DNA of 64,000 nucleotides from Inhella gelatinilytica (GTDB taxonomy: Bacteria > Pseudomonadota > Gammaproteobacteria > Burkholderiales > Burkholderiaceae_C). Position numbers and translations under genes: made by a program. The stretch is taken from contig NZ_JAEDAL010000001.1 of the NCBI RefSeq assembly GCF_016093295.1, positions 744,001-808,000 of the forward strand. The letters run 5' to 3'. Shown here one piece after another: positions 14,064-23,827 of this stretch. Every line of letters begins with the position of its first letter. The first letter of the stretch is position 1. Below the pieces are notes generated by a model. The model was not told the DNA's origin and did no database searches. It saw only the letters and a program-made list of their open reading frames with translations.

Positions 14064-16487
14064 ATGCCCCTCGCTTTGCCTGCCTTTTTGAACCCGCGCC
14101 GCATCGAAGGCCGGATCGTGCTGCTGTTCCTGGCCCTGCTGATGGCCGTGCAATTGGCCAGTTTTTCAATGATCCGCCAGAGCATCGAAGCCCGGGCGGA
14201 ACAAGCCATTGAGGCCCGGCTGGGCACTGCGGGTCGGATGCTGCAGCGGCTGTTGATGCAGCAAAGCATTCATGAGCAAAGCGCAGCCGAGTTGCTGGCC
14301 GCGGACTACGGCTTTCGCTCCACCCTCGCCACCGGACTGCACGAACAGGTGGACCGCGAGACCCTGACCTCCGCCCTGACCAACAACGGGGAACGGGTGG
14401 GTGCGGCCTGGGCGGCCTTCACCGACACGGAGCAAGCCCTGGTGGCCAGCACCCGTGCCGACGCTGCGCCCGTGCTGGCCTTGGTGGACCTGCAAACCGA
14501 CCCGGAGTGGCCGGCCCTGGTGCCCCTGGGCCCCCAGGTGTTGAAGCTCACCCGCGTCCCCGTCAACGCCCCCACACGAATGGGTCATGTGCTGATGGGG
14601 TTTGCGCTGGACAACGAGCCGCTGTCGGACCTCAAGCGGTTGACCAATGTGGACGCGATGTTCGTGCTTCGGCAGGGCGCTTCCCCCTGGAAAGAATTGG
14701 TGTCCTTGCTGGAGGATGAGGACCGTCAGCGCATGGGCACCGCCCTGGCCGACCTCCAAGGCGGGCGCGTCGCTCGCCGCACGTGGGGCGATCAGCAGTG
14801 GCGTGCGCAGTTGATTGCCCTGCCCCTGCGCCATGTGGGGCCCGGCGACGCGCCCGTACTGGCCGCCACGCTGTGGGCCTCGTTCGACGAAGAAGTCGCT
14901 CCCTATCGACAGCTCCAATGGGTGCTGCTGGGCTTGACGCTGGCCGGAGTTGCCGCCTTTGCCTTGGGCAGCGTCTTCACCGCACGTCGCATCAGCACGC
15001 CCATTCAAGACCTGGCAGTGGCCGCGGAGCGGCTGGGGCGCGGCGACTATTCAACCCCCGTGTCGATGAACGCCAAATCACTGGGCGAAGTGCGCGACCT
15101 GGCGCAGGCGTTTGAGTCCATGCGCGTGGGCATCCAGGCGCGAGAAGCCGAGGTGCACCGCCTCGCCTACTGGGACCCGTTGACCGGCTTGCCCAATCGC
15201 GAGCAGTTCTCTCAGCGGCTGCAAGCCGCCTTGACCTCGTCGGGAGGCGGGGCCCTCGGCGCCACGGGGGCCTTGCTGATGCTGGACATGGACCGTTTCA
15301 AAACGGTCAATGACGTGCTGGGGCACGCTTTTGGCGACCGCATGCTCTGCGGCATCGCCGAACGCTTGAAGGCGCTGAACTGGGGGGAGGGGGCCGTGCA
15401 GGCGCGGCTCAGCGGCGACGAATTCGCCCTGTGGTTGCCGGGGCTGGATGCCGAGCAGGCCTTGGCCAAGGCGCAGCAGCTCTTGAAAGACTTTGAGACC
15501 CCGCTCACGCTGGATGACCAAACCGTGGACTTGGGGGCCGGTGTGGGTCTGGCGCTGGCACCCGAACACGGTCCCGACGCCAACACCTTGATGGCCAACG
15601 CCGAACTGGCCATGTATGCCGCCAAGCGCCGGCAAAACGGCTGTGTGGTGTACGACACCTCGTTGGACGCGGGCAGCCAGGATTCGTTGTCCTTGCTCAG
15701 CGAGTTGCGCCACGCCGTCGAACACAACGAGCTGCGCCTCTTCCTGCAGCCCAAGGTGGATTTCCGCACCGGTCAGGTGAAGGCCGCCGAAGCCCTGGTG
15801 CGCTGGCAGCACCCGACGCGCGGCCTCGTGCCCCCGATGCAGTTCATTCCGTTCGCTGAGCAAACGGGCTTCATCCGCAGCCTGACGACCTGGGTCATGG
15901 CGGCCTCGGCCCAGGCGGCGGCCCAAGCGCAGTTGGCGGGCCTGCCGCTGCGCATCAGTGTCAACCTGTCCACCCGGGATCTGCTGGATCACGAGCTGCC
16001 GCACAAGATCATGGCGCAGTTGGCAGAGGTGCACGCCAGCACCGAACACCTGTGTCTGGAAATTACCGAAAGCGCCATCATGGACGACCCGCAACGGGCG
16101 CAGCTGACGCTGGATGCCCTGTCGTCGCAGGGCTTCAAACTGTCCATCGACGATTTCGGAACCGGTTATTCCTCGCTGGCCTATCTGAAACGCTTGCCGG
16201 TGGATGAGCTCAAAATCGACCGCAGCTTTGTGATGGCCATGGAGACCGACGCCGACGACGCCAAGATCGTGCACTCGACCATCGAATTGGCCCACAACCT
16301 GGGGCTGAGCGTGGTGGCCGAGGGGGTGGAAACCGCCCGAGCTTGGGAATTGCTGCGCGACCTGGGCTGTGACGAGGGCCAAGGCTATTTCATCGGCAAA
16401 CCCATGCCGCAGGAGCAGTTCCTGCAGTGGCTGCGCGACTGGAAAGCCCCGGTGGCCCCGTTGCCGGCTGGGCCGGGTCGCCCCTAA
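14064..16487 (+). CDS. Membrane GGDEF-EAL protein with periplasmic sensor and HAMP
   Basis: The 807-residue protein has a transmembrane helix (residues ~19-38), a large periplasmic sensor, a second helix (~285-305), HAMP, GGDEF and EAL domains. The GGDEF signature reads SGDEF (RLSGDEFALWL), so cyclase activity is uncertain. The EAL domain looks complete: EALVRW, EITES, DDFGTGYSS, KIDRSF, AEGVET. It therefore probably hydrolyses cyclic di-GMP under control of a periplasmic signal. The cupredoxin gene directly upstream suggests a copper or redox input. Confidence 0.9.
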   Translation: MPLALPAFLNPRRIEGRIVLLFLALLMAVQLASFSMIRQSIEARAEQAIEARLGTAGRMLQRLLMQQSIHEQSAAELLAADYGFRSTLATGLHEQVDRETLTSALTNNGERVGAAWAAFTDTEQALVASTRADAAPVLALVDLQTDPEWPALVPLGPQVLKLTRVPVNAPTRMGHVLMGFALDNEPLSDLKRLTNVDAMFVLRQGASPWKELVSLLEDEDRQRMGTALADLQGGRVARRTWGDQQWRAQLIALPLRHVGPGDAPVLAATLWASFDEEVAPYRQLQWVLLGLTLAGVAAFALGSVFTARRISTPIQDLAVAAERLGRGDYSTPVSMNAKSLGEVRDLAQAFESMRVGIQAREAEVHRLAYWDPLTGLPNREQFSQRLQAALTSSGGGALGATGALLMLDMDRFKTVNDVLGHAFGDRMLCGIAERLKALNWGEGAVQARLSGDEFALWLPGLDAEQALAKAQQLLKDFETPLTLDDQTVDLGAGVGLALAPEHGPDANTLMANAELAMYAAKRRQNGCVVYDTSLDAGSQDSLSLLSELRHAVEHNELRLFLQPKVDFRTGQVKAAEALVRWQHPTRGLVPPMQFIPFAEQTGFIRSLTTWVMAASAQAAAQAQLAGLPLRISVNLSTRDLLDHELPHKIMAQLAEVHASTEHLCLEITESAIMDDPQRAQLTLDALSSQGFKLSIDDFGTGYSSLAYLKRLPVDELKIDRSFVMAMETDADDAKIVHSTIELAHNLGLSVVAEGVETARAWELLRDLGCDEGQGYFIGKPMPQEQFLQWLRDWKAPVAPLPAGPGRP

Positions 16488-16521
16488 CGCCAGCGGGCCC
16501 CGAACCCATGAGCACCACGCC

Positions 16522-18492
16522 ATGAGCCGGGCCCTCGCTTCCGCCCCGCCGCCCTCGACCGCCCCGCCCGGGGGGCCGGAGCAGCCGCACGCCACGCGGC
16601 GCTATGCCATCCGGGCCCAGCGGGTGCGGGCGGTCAGCCTGCTCAGTGCCGGGGCCCTGTGCGCCAGCGCCGTGGGCACGGCGCTGCATTCCAGCCTGCT
16701 CACCGTGGCGCTGCTGCTGCTGGCCACGGCCGGCGCCTTGGTGGCCTATGGCTTGAGCCGGCGCGGTCATTCCGACGTGGCCGTGACCGTGCTGATGGGC
16801 TCCCTCACCGGGGCCTTTTCGTTGCTGATGTGGGTCAACCGGGGGCTGGCCGACCCCGCCATTTCCACCTTTCCCGCCATCTTGTTGTTTGCCGCCCAAC
16901 TCGGCAACCGCCGTCTGTTTGGCGGCCTGCTGCTGATCATGGTGTTGAACGTCGTGGGCGTGGGCATGGCCGACTTGCTGGGTTGGGTGCAGCGCGCCCC
17001 CCGCCCGGTGAATTGGAGCCTGATCCTGGATCACGTGCTGCTACTGACGGCCTCAGGGTTTGCGGTGTGGTGGATTTCGCGCGACCTGCACCGGGCGGTT
17101 CGCGATGCGGATGCCGAGACCCTGCGCGTGAAAGACAGCCTGGCGCACATCGAATACCTGTCGCGTCACGACGGGGTCACGGAACTCGGCAACCGCCTCT
17201 TGGCCCAAGAGCGCTTCAGCACGGCCGCGGCACACGCCCGCCGCCACGGCCAACAAGTGGCGCTGCTGTATTTCGACCTGGACCACTTCAAGCTCGTCAA
17301 CGACACCTTGGGGCACCCCGTGGGGGACCAAATGCTGCGCAGCGTGGCGCACCGGGTGAATGCCGTGGTTCGCGAAACCGACACCGTGTGCCGGTTCGGG
17401 GGCGATGAGTTCCTGGTGCTGCTGCCCGCCTTGGACAGCGGAGATCAAGCCTCGCGCGTGGCCGGGCAAATTGTTGAGGTGTTGAGCCAGCCGTTCGAAC
17501 TGCAGGGCCAAAGCATGGTCTGCGGGTGCTCGTTGGGGGTGGTGATCTACCCACAAGACGCCGAGGACTTTGATGAACTGGTCAAGCGCGCCGACCTGGC
17601 CATGTACCGCGTCAAAGAGGAAGGGCGCAACGGTTTCCATTTTTTCGACCCCTCGCTGCACGCGCGCGTCGAGCACCAAATGGCCTTGGACGCCGCCTTG
17701 CGCGACGCACTGGCGCGCAACGAGGGCCTGCATTTGGCCTACCAGCCCCAGTTCGACCTGCGCACCGGCGCCTTGGTCGGCTGGGAAGCCCTGCTGCGCT
17801 GGCAGCACCCCACACTGGGTGCCCTGTCGCCGGCCGAGTTCATCCCCATCGCAGAACGCAGTGGGTTGATCCTGGCACTCGGCCAGTGGGTGCTGCGGGC
17901 AGCCTGCCAGCAGGCGCAGGCTTGGCGCGCCCGCGGCTGGCCCGCGGTGCGCATGTCCGTCAACGTCTCGCCTTTGCAAATGCGCCGCAGCGATTTCTTG
18001 CCCAGCGTGGACGCCGCCTTGGCCGCATGCGGCCTGCCCGCCGACGCGCTGGAGTTGGAAATCACGGAGGGTGTGCTGATGCAGGACGACAGCCCCGCGG
18101 CGGCCAGCCTGACCGCGCTGGGCGAACGCGGCATTGCGCTGGCCATCGATGACTTTGGAACCGGCTATTCGAACCTCGGTTACTTGAGTCGTTTCCAGGT
18201 TCACCGCCTGAAGATTGACCGCTCCTTCGTCCACAACCTGAGTCAAAGCCCGCAGGATCTGGCGCTGGTGCGCGCCATCGTCCACATGGCCCACGGGCTG
18301 GGGCTGGTCACCGTGGCCGAGGGGGTGGAAACCGACGCGCAACAGCAGCAACTGCAAGCCCTGGGTTGCGATCACGGTCAGGGGTGGCTGTGGCACCCGG
18401 CCCTGCGGCCCGCCGAGTGCGAGGCCATTTGGGAGCAGGCGCAGGCCCAGGCCCCATCTCACCCATCCTCCCCGCCGTTCAGACCCGCCTAA
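16522..18492 (+). CDS. Multi-helix membrane GGDEF-EAL protein
   Basis: The 656-residue protein begins with about six membrane helices (residues ~35-190), reminiscent of MASE-type sensors. GGDEF (CRFGGDEFLVLL) follows with an RETD inhibitory site five residues ahead, then EAL (EALLRW, EITEG, DDFGTGYSN, KIDRSF, AEGVET). Both active sites look intact, so it could make and break cyclic di-GMP, with product inhibition of the cyclase. ATG at 16522 was chosen. It lies 34 bp after the previous GGDEF-EAL gene. Confidence 0.88.
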   Translation: MSRALASAPPPSTAPPGGPEQPHATRRYAIRAQRVRAVSLLSAGALCASAVGTALHSSLLTVALLLLATAGALVAYGLSRRGHSDVAVTVLMGSLTGAFSLLMWVNRGLADPAISTFPAILLFAAQLGNRRLFGGLLLIMVLNVVGVGMADLLGWVQRAPRPVNWSLILDHVLLLTASGFAVWWISRDLHRAVRDADAETLRVKDSLAHIEYLSRHDGVTELGNRLLAQERFSTAAAHARRHGQQVALLYFDLDHFKLVNDTLGHPVGDQMLRSVAHRVNAVVRETDTVCRFGGDEFLVLLPALDSGDQASRVAGQIVEVLSQPFELQGQSMVCGCSLGVVIYPQDAEDFDELVKRADLAMYRVKEEGRNGFHFFDPSLHARVEHQMALDAALRDALARNEGLHLAYQPQFDLRTGALVGWEALLRWQHPTLGALSPAEFIPIAERSGLILALGQWVLRAACQQAQAWRARGWPAVRMSVNVSPLQMRRSDFLPSVDAALAACGLPADALELEITEGVLMQDDSPAAASLTALGERGIALAIDDFGTGYSNLGYLSRFQVHRLKIDRSFVHNLSQSPQDLALVRAIVHMAHGLGLVTVAEGVETDAQQQQLQALGCDHGQGWLWHPALRPAECEAIWEQAQAQAPSHPSSPPFRPA

Positions 18493-18531
18493 GCTGGGCG
18501 CGCGAGCATGGTGCCCATTCCAGGAGGCACC

Positions 18532-19350
18532 ATGAATCCCACCCCGTCGTCCCTCACCGTTCAGCCCGCCCCCCGCGTTTGGGATGCCCCCGTGCGCGTT
18601 CTGCATGGCCTCTCTGCCCTGTGTTTTGCGGGAGCCTGGCTGACGGCCGAAGTCGACCGACTGCGCCCGCTGCACATCAGTCTGGGCCTGTGTTTGGCCG
18701 CCTTGATGGCGCTGCGGGTGCTGTGGGGCCTGGTGGGCAGCCCCACCGCTCGGTTCAGCCACTTTCTGAAAGGCCCCACCGCCGTGGTGAAGCACTTCAC
18801 GGAGCTGACCCAAGGGCGACTGCAAGCGCATGCCGGGCACAACCCCGCCGGCGGCTGGGCGGTGGTCGGCCTGATCGGCCTCTCGTTGGCCAGCGCCGCC
18901 ACGGGCTGGCTCACCTGGACCGGGGGCGAGACCTTTGAGGACTTGCACGAGGGCGTGGCCACCGCCGCCCTCGCCTTGGTGGGGCTGCACCTGGCGGCCG
19001 TGGCGCTCACCAGCCACTTGAGCCAACGGAACCTGGTGGCCAGCATGGTTCATGGCCGCGCGGAGGTGCCCCCGTCCGAGGGCATTCCCCGCAACCACAC
19101 CGGGTTGGCGGCGCTGATTCTGGTCGCCACGGTGGGGTTTGTGGCCTGGGGCCTAGCCCCCAATTCCCCCTTGCGCGCCCCGGGCGCCAACGAAACCGCT
19201 GAGACCCAGCACCATCGGGAGCGCGGACAGGAACCTGACGATGAGGACGAAGACGAGGCCCCGCGGCTGATGAGCGGCGCCGCGATGCCCCCGGCGTCGC
19301 CCGCTTCGGCAACCGCGCCGCGGTCGGTGCGGCATGATGACGACGACTGA
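18532..19350 (+). CDS. Cytochrome b561-family protein with acidic tail
   Basis: The 272-residue protein has four or five hydrophobic helices and the haem-binding histidines expected of b-type cytochromes (VRVLHGLSALCFAG, PLHISLGLCLAALMALRVLW, EDLHEGVATAALALVGLHLA). It should shuttle electrons in the inner membrane. The C-terminus is an unusual soluble extension with an acidic run (EDEDEAPR) and a histidine/aspartate end. The start at 18532 has an AGGAGG ribosome site. It is 13 bp ahead of a two-component system that may regulate it. Confidence 0.85.
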   Translation: MNPTPSSLTVQPAPRVWDAPVRVLHGLSALCFAGAWLTAEVDRLRPLHISLGLCLAALMALRVLWGLVGSPTARFSHFLKGPTAVVKHFTELTQGRLQAHAGHNPAGGWAVVGLIGLSLASAATGWLTWTGGETFEDLHEGVATAALALVGLHLAAVALTSHLSQRNLVASMVHGRAEVPPSEGIPRNHTGLAALILVATVGFVAWGLAPNSPLRAPGANETAETQHHRERGQEPDDEDEDEAPRLMSGAAMPPASPASATAPRSVRHDDDD

Positions 19351-19363
19351 AGACGGAGGCTCC

Positions 19364-20023
19364 ATGCGCATCTTGCTCGCAGAAGATGACCCTTTGCTGG
19401 GCGATGGCCTGCGCGCGGGCCTGCGCCAGCAGGGGTTTTTGGTCGACTGGGTGCGCGATGGCGAAGCCGCGGCCCGCGAACTGCGCGCAGCGCCCTATGC
19501 CGCGGCCGTGCTGGACCTGGGGCTGCCGCGGCAAGATGGCTTGCGCGTCTTGGCGGAAATCCGCGCCGCCGGCTGTAAGACCCCGGTGCTGGTGCTGACC
19601 GCGCGAGACGCCGTGCCGGACCGCATTCAGGGGTTGGATGCGGGCGCGGATGACTACGTGGTCAAGCCGGTGGACCTGCTGGAACTCGGCGCTCGCCTGC
19701 GGGCCCTGGCCCGCCGCTCGGGCGGTCACGCCGAACCCGCGTTGCGCTGGCGCGGCCTGAGCTTGGACCCCGCCACGCGCACCGTCCACTTGGAAGACGC
19801 CGAGGTGCCACTGGCCACCCGTGAGTTCGACCTGTTGGCCCTGTTGATGCGACACCCCGGCCAGGTGCTGAGCCGGGACCAAATCGAATCGCGGCTGTAC
19901 GGCTGGGGCCAAGAAGTCGAAAGCAACGCGGTCGAAGTCCATGTGCACCACCTGCGCCGCAAGCTGGGGGCCGAGGTGATCCAAACCGTGCGCGGTGTCG
20001 GCTACCGCGTGCCCGCCGCATGA
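19364..20023 (+). CDS. OmpR-family response regulator
   Basis: The 219-residue protein has a receiver domain (MRILLAEDDPLLGDGLRAGL; phosphoacceptor Asp in VLDLGLPRQDGL; Lys in DDYVVKPVDL) and a winged-helix output domain (LSRDQIESRLYGW, HHLRRKLGAEVIQTVRGVGY). It resembles QseB/PmrA. A GACGGAGG ribosome site precedes 19364. It is activated by the histidine kinase that follows; the target genes are unknown but may include the adjacent cytochrome. Confidence 0.93.
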   Translation: MRILLAEDDPLLGDGLRAGLRQQGFLVDWVRDGEAAARELRAAPYAAAVLDLGLPRQDGLRVLAEIRAAGCKTPVLVLTARDAVPDRIQGLDAGADDYVVKPVDLLELGARLRALARRSGGHAEPALRWRGLSLDPATRTVHLEDAEVPLATREFDLLALLMRHPGQVLSRDQIESRLYGWGQEVESNAVEVHVHHLRRKLGAEVIQTVRGVGYRVPAA

Positions 20024-20123
20024 GGAGGAGCCCCCAGTCTTCGGCCGCTTCGGCCCCCGCCCCCGCCCAAGGGGGTGCCGCCCGCTCGGGAGCAGCCCCT
20101 CGCTCGACGTGGAGATTCATCCC

Positions 20124-21461
20124 GTGACGGCCCCAGCCCCGCGTGCACCGTCGCTGCAACGCCGCTTGCTGCTCAGCCTGCTGGGTGGCCTGGTCACAAC
20201 CGTGGTGGTGCTGGGCTTGCTCTCCGCCGGAACGATGTGGGGCGAGTTGGACGAACAGTTGGATGAACAACTGGTGCAAACCGCCGACCTGCTGCTGCAA
20301 ATTGGTGCGCAGGTCAGCGGCCCCAGCCTGCAGATTGGCGCCCCCCGCGAAGAGGCCCACGCCCAACTCTTTCAAGTCGTGCGGCAAGGCCAGGTGCTGA
20401 TTCGCAGCGCTCACGCGCCCCACGAGGCCCTGTGGCCGTCCGCGCCCCCGGGCTTTTCAGCCCGCACCTGGAACGGCAGCGACTGGCGGGTGTACACCGT
20501 CCACGGCGAGGGGCTGTCCGTGTGGGTGGCCGATACCCAAGCCCAGCGCCTGCACTGGCTGGCCGAAGCTTTCGAGTCCTGGCCCGTCATCTGGCCCACG
20601 GCCTTCGCTGTGCTGTGTGGGCTGTTGGTGCTGGGTTTGCGCCGGGTCTTGGAACCCTTGCGCGCCGTGGAGGCCGAGGTGGCTCGGCGCCAACCCGGCT
20701 CGCTCCAGCCGCTGCAAACAGACCCCTTGCCGCGCGAACTGGAACCCTTGGTGCAAGCGCTCAATGCCCTGCTGGCGCGGGTCCACCAGACGCTGAGCCG
20801 CGAGCGCCAGTTCACCGCCGATGCGGCGCACGAGTTGCGCACCCCGATTGCCGCCTTGCGCGTGCAAGCCCAGGTGGCCCAAGGCGCCACCGACGACGCC
20901 GAGCGCAGCGAAGCCCTGAACGCGGTGCTCGCCGGCTGTGAGCGCGCTGCGCATTTGGTCGACCAGTTGCTGGCCCTGGCGAGGCTGGATGAAGACCCGG
21001 CCGAGCCGGCGGTTGCACTGCCCCTGGTCGACGTGGCAGCCCTGGCGCGGGACGTGCTGGCCGAGCTGCTCAGCGTGCACCCCCAGCGCGCCGACGATGT
21101 GCAACTGAACGCCCCCGAGGGTGGCGTCCCGGTGACGACCGATCCCCTGTGGGCCCGCCTGCTGCTGCGCAATCTGCTGGACAACGCCCTGCGCTACAGC
21201 CCACCGGGCGCCCCCGTGCACCTCACCGTCAACCCGACTGGGCTGCGGGTCGACGATGGCGGCCCCGGCCTGCCCCCCGACACCTGGACCGAACTGGGCC
21301 AACAACGCTTTTGGCGCGGCAGCGCCGCCACCGGCAGCGGCACCGGTTTGGGCTGGGCCATCGTGCGCCGCTGCGCCCATCACGTGGGGTGGGCCGTAGA
21401 GGTAGATCAGTCCCCACTGGGCGGGCTTGGGGTGCGCGTGGGTTTTGCACCACCGCGGTGA
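20124..21461 (+). CDS. Sensor histidine kinase (QseC-like)
   Basis: From a GTG at 20124 the protein is 445 residues. It has a first membrane helix (LLLSLLGGLVTTVVVLGLLS), a periplasmic region, a second helix (WPTAFAVLCGLLVLGL) and HAMP-like linker. The HisKA phosphoacceptor is in ADAAHELRTPIAALRVQAQV, and the ATPase motifs are LLRNLLDNALRYSPPG, VDDGGPGLP and GSGTGLGWAIVRR. The exact start is uncertain, since the frame is open further upstream. It pairs with the regulator just upstream. Confidence 0.9.
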   Translation: MTAPAPRAPSLQRRLLLSLLGGLVTTVVVLGLLSAGTMWGELDEQLDEQLVQTADLLLQIGAQVSGPSLQIGAPREEAHAQLFQVVRQGQVLIRSAHAPHEALWPSAPPGFSARTWNGSDWRVYTVHGEGLSVWVADTQAQRLHWLAEAFESWPVIWPTAFAVLCGLLVLGLRRVLEPLRAVEAEVARRQPGSLQPLQTDPLPRELEPLVQALNALLARVHQTLSRERQFTADAAHELRTPIAALRVQAQVAQGATDDAERSEALNAVLAGCERAAHLVDQLLALARLDEDPAEPAVALPLVDVAALARDVLAELLSVHPQRADDVQLNAPEGGVPVTTDPLWARLLLRNLLDNALRYSPPGAPVHLTVNPTGLRVDDGGPGLPPDTWTELGQQRFWRGSAATGSGTGLGWAIVRRCAHHVGWAVEVDQSPLGGLGVRVGFAPPR

Positions 21462-21514
21462 GGGGAGCGGTCGACAGCGCTCGGACAATGCGCCGCTTCA
21501 CGGGAGCTCTGACC

Positions 21515-22186
21515 ATGATCTTTCCATTTCGCGCCCTGCGTGGGGCGGGGGCACTGCTGCTGGCCTGCAGCGTTGGGACAATTCAGGCCGCAGCACCGGC
21601 CGATGATCTGGCGGCTGTCACTGCCAGCACCGGGGCTGCCCGGCGCGACGGGGCCCACCTGACCCTGTCCCTAAAAGCCCCGGCGCCCGCGCTGACGCTC
21701 AGCGACCGGGGCGACTGCAGCACCCCCGACGCTTGCACCCGCTATCGCTTCAAGGGCCTCTCACCCAATGGCCAATACGCCAGAGTCGATGTTCACGGCT
21801 ACGAGTGGGGCAGTCAGCTTTGGATCAACCGCAACACGGGCCGCCAAACCGAAGTCTTTGCGGACCCGGTGGCCTCGCCCAGCGGGCGGTACCTGGTGGT
21901 GGCCAACGGAGCGGACTGCTGTGAGGAAAACGGCGTCTTCATTTGGGAGCAGCAGGAAGACCGACTGGTGCCGCGCTTTGCCCTGCGACCCAAGGACTAC
22001 GCGCTGTACGCCACCGTTCGCTGGGAAGACGAGCAGACCGTGCGCCTGAGACGACTGGCCCGCTCGACGGCCGCCTGCCCGCACGACGACCTGATGTCCA
22101 CCGAGGTGCTGCTGCGCCGACAGGGGACGACGTGGCGCTTTGTCACCCCCACGCCGGCGGTGCCGCCTCGGTGCGGGGTGTCCTGA
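21515..22186 (+). CDS. Secreted protein of unknown function
   Basis: No family is recognised. The 223-residue product has a signal peptide (MIFPFRALRGAGALLLACSV ... AAA). The mature part has several Trp/Tyr-containing strands (ARVDVHGYEWGSQLWINRNT, PSGRYLVVANGADCCEENGV) that look like a beta-propeller or beta-sandwich fragment. A GGGAG site precedes the ATG at 21515; an in-frame ATG nine codons earlier is possible. Confidence 0.7.
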   Translation: MIFPFRALRGAGALLLACSVGTIQAAAPADDLAAVTASTGAARRDGAHLTLSLKAPAPALTLSDRGDCSTPDACTRYRFKGLSPNGQYARVDVHGYEWGSQLWINRNTGRQTEVFADPVASPSGRYLVVANGADCCEENGVFIWEQQEDRLVPRFALRPKDYALYATVRWEDEQTVRLRRLARSTAACPHDDLMSTEVLLRRQGTTWRFVTPTPAVPPRCGVS

Positions 22187-22200
22187 AGTGTTCTCCTGAC

Positions 22201-22695
22201 GTGTCATCGCTGACCCTTCGCCTTCTCACCCCCGCCGACGCCGAAGCGGTGCTCGCGCTGCAGCAGCGCGTCTACCCGCCCACGCATTGGGAGCGATGGG
22301 CGGTGCTGGGCGCCAAGCAGGCGCTGTACCCGGCCGGCTGTTGGGCGGCAGTGGATGCGCAAGATCGCCTACTGGCCTACCTGTTCAGCCACCCGTGGCG
22401 GCGGGGCACCGCTCCCGCGCTGCACGGCGAACTCACGCAGTTGCCCTCGCACCCCGATTGCTACGCCCTGCACGACTTGGCGCTGGCGCCCGAGGCTCGC
22501 GGCCAAGGCCTGGCCCGCCGCTTGGTGGACGGCGCGCGGGCCCATGCGCAGGGTTTGGGACTCACGACGCTGACGCTGGTGGCGGTGCAAAACAGCGCTG
22601 GGTTTTGGCAGCGGATGGGGTTTGAGCCCTGCGGGGTGCAGGACGCCAGCCTGCTCAGCTACGGCGCGAACGCCGTGGCCATGGTGGCTGGGTAG
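22201..22695 (+). CDS. GNAT acetyltransferase
   Basis: The 164-residue protein (GTG start) shows the GNAT fold: SLTLRLLTPADAEAVLALQQ, then LHDLALAPEARGQGLARRLV with the acetyl-CoA loop, then LTLVAVQNSAGFWQRMGFEP. The substrate is unknown. It is convergent with the molybdate transporter operon. Confidence 0.82.
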   Translation: MSSLTLRLLTPADAEAVLALQQRVYPPTHWERWAVLGAKQALYPAGCWAAVDAQDRLLAYLFSHPWRRGTAPALHGELTQLPSHPDCYALHDLALAPEARGQGLARRLVDGARAHAQGLGLTTLTLVAVQNSAGFWQRMGFEPCGVQDASLLSYGANAVAMVAG

Positions 22696-22714
22696 CGCTC
22701 ATCTTCAATCACGT

Positions 22715-23827
22715 TCAGGGCGCGGGTTCACCGGTCTTGACCGGCATGACATGCAGCCCACGCGGGTCCAAGTGGACCCAAATCTGGGCACCTTCCTCCA
22801 AGCGCAGCGCCGCCACTTCGCGTGCAGACAGGGTTTGGTGCAAGCGGGCCTCCGGGCCCGGCAGGTGCAAGAGCAGGTGGGCGCTGTCACCCAGGCGGCG
22901 CAGGCGTTCCACCCGGGCCCGCAGGACGTTGGGCCCGACCAGGGGCTCGCGGTGCAGGTGGACAAATTCCCCCGACACGACCCAGTGGACGAGCGTGCCC
23001 TCGTCGATGCGGTTCTTGTCCCGCGTGCTCAGGCGTTCGGTGCCCCAGTGCAGACAGGCCTCGCCCGGGGCGGCCTTCTCAAACCGGGCGCTGAACACGT
23101 CCCGCAGCCCCACCAGTTCCGCCACGCGGGCGTTGCGCGGGCCGGCCAGCACGCGCTCCGGAGCGCCACATTGCAGGGCCTGACCACCATCCACGATGCA
23201 GAGCTGATCGGCGAGCAAGCGGGCTTCGTGCAGGTCGTGCGTAACCATCACCACCGGCAAGGGGTGGCGCTCGCGCAGGCGCATCAGCTCGTCCCACAGG
23301 GCGTGGCGGGTGGGTTGGTCCACCGCCGCAAAGGCCTCGTCCAGCAAGAGCACGCCCGGCTCGCCATCCCCCGTGGCGCGCGCCAGAGCGCGCGCCAGCG
23401 CCACGCGTTGGCGCTGGCCGCCCGACAGCTCGTGCGGGCGCCGGTGGCCCAAATCCGCCAGGCGCATGTCGGCAAGCAGGCTTTGGGCGTGCTCCCGGGC
23501 GAGCGCCCGGCTCAGGCGGGTGGGCAAGCCCAGGGCCACGTTGTCCACAGCATCCAGGTGCGGGAAGAGGGCGTAGTGTTGAAACACCATGCCCACGCGC
23601 CGGGCCTCGGGCGGGCGGTGCAGGCCGGTGGCGCTGTCCGTCCACACCTGCCCCGCCACGACCACGCGGCCGGATTCAACAGGCAACAAACCGGCGATGG
23701 CGCGCAGCACCGAGGTCTTGCCACTGCCGGACGGCCCGACCAGCGCCAAGAGCTCCCCTTGGGCGCAGCTCAGTGCCACATCCAGCGGAATCTCGGGGCC
23801 CGCCCGTCGCAGACGCAGCTCAAGCAT
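22715..23827 (-). CDS. modC: Molybdate ABC transporter, ATP-binding protein
   Basis: The 370-residue ABC ATPase has Walker A (LVGPSGSGKTSVLRAIAG), Q-loop (VGMVFQHYALFPHL), signature (LSGGQRQRVALARALA) and Walker B (GVLLLDEAFAAVD), then the switch His in MVTHDLHE. A ~120-residue C-terminal TOBE/MOP-like domain follows, which in ModC binds molybdate for regulation. It powers uptake through ModB. Its start overlaps modB by 8 bp. Confidence 0.92.
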   Translation of the reverse strand: MLELRLRRAGPEIPLDVALSCAQGELLALVGPSGSGKTSVLRAIAGLLPVESGRVVVAGQVWTDSATGLHRPPEARRVGMVFQHYALFPHLDAVDNVALGLPTRLSRALAREHAQSLLADMRLADLGHRRPHELSGGQRQRVALARALARATGDGEPGVLLLDEAFAAVDQPTRHALWDELMRLRERHPLPVVMVTHDLHEARLLADQLCIVDGGQALQCGAPERVLAGPRNARVAELVGLRDVFSARFEKAAPGEACLHWGTERLSTRDKNRIDEGTLVHWVVSGEFVHLHREPLVGPNVLRARVERLRRLGDSAHLLLHLPGPEARLHQTLSAREVAALRLEEGAQIWVHLDPRGLHVMPVKTGEPAP

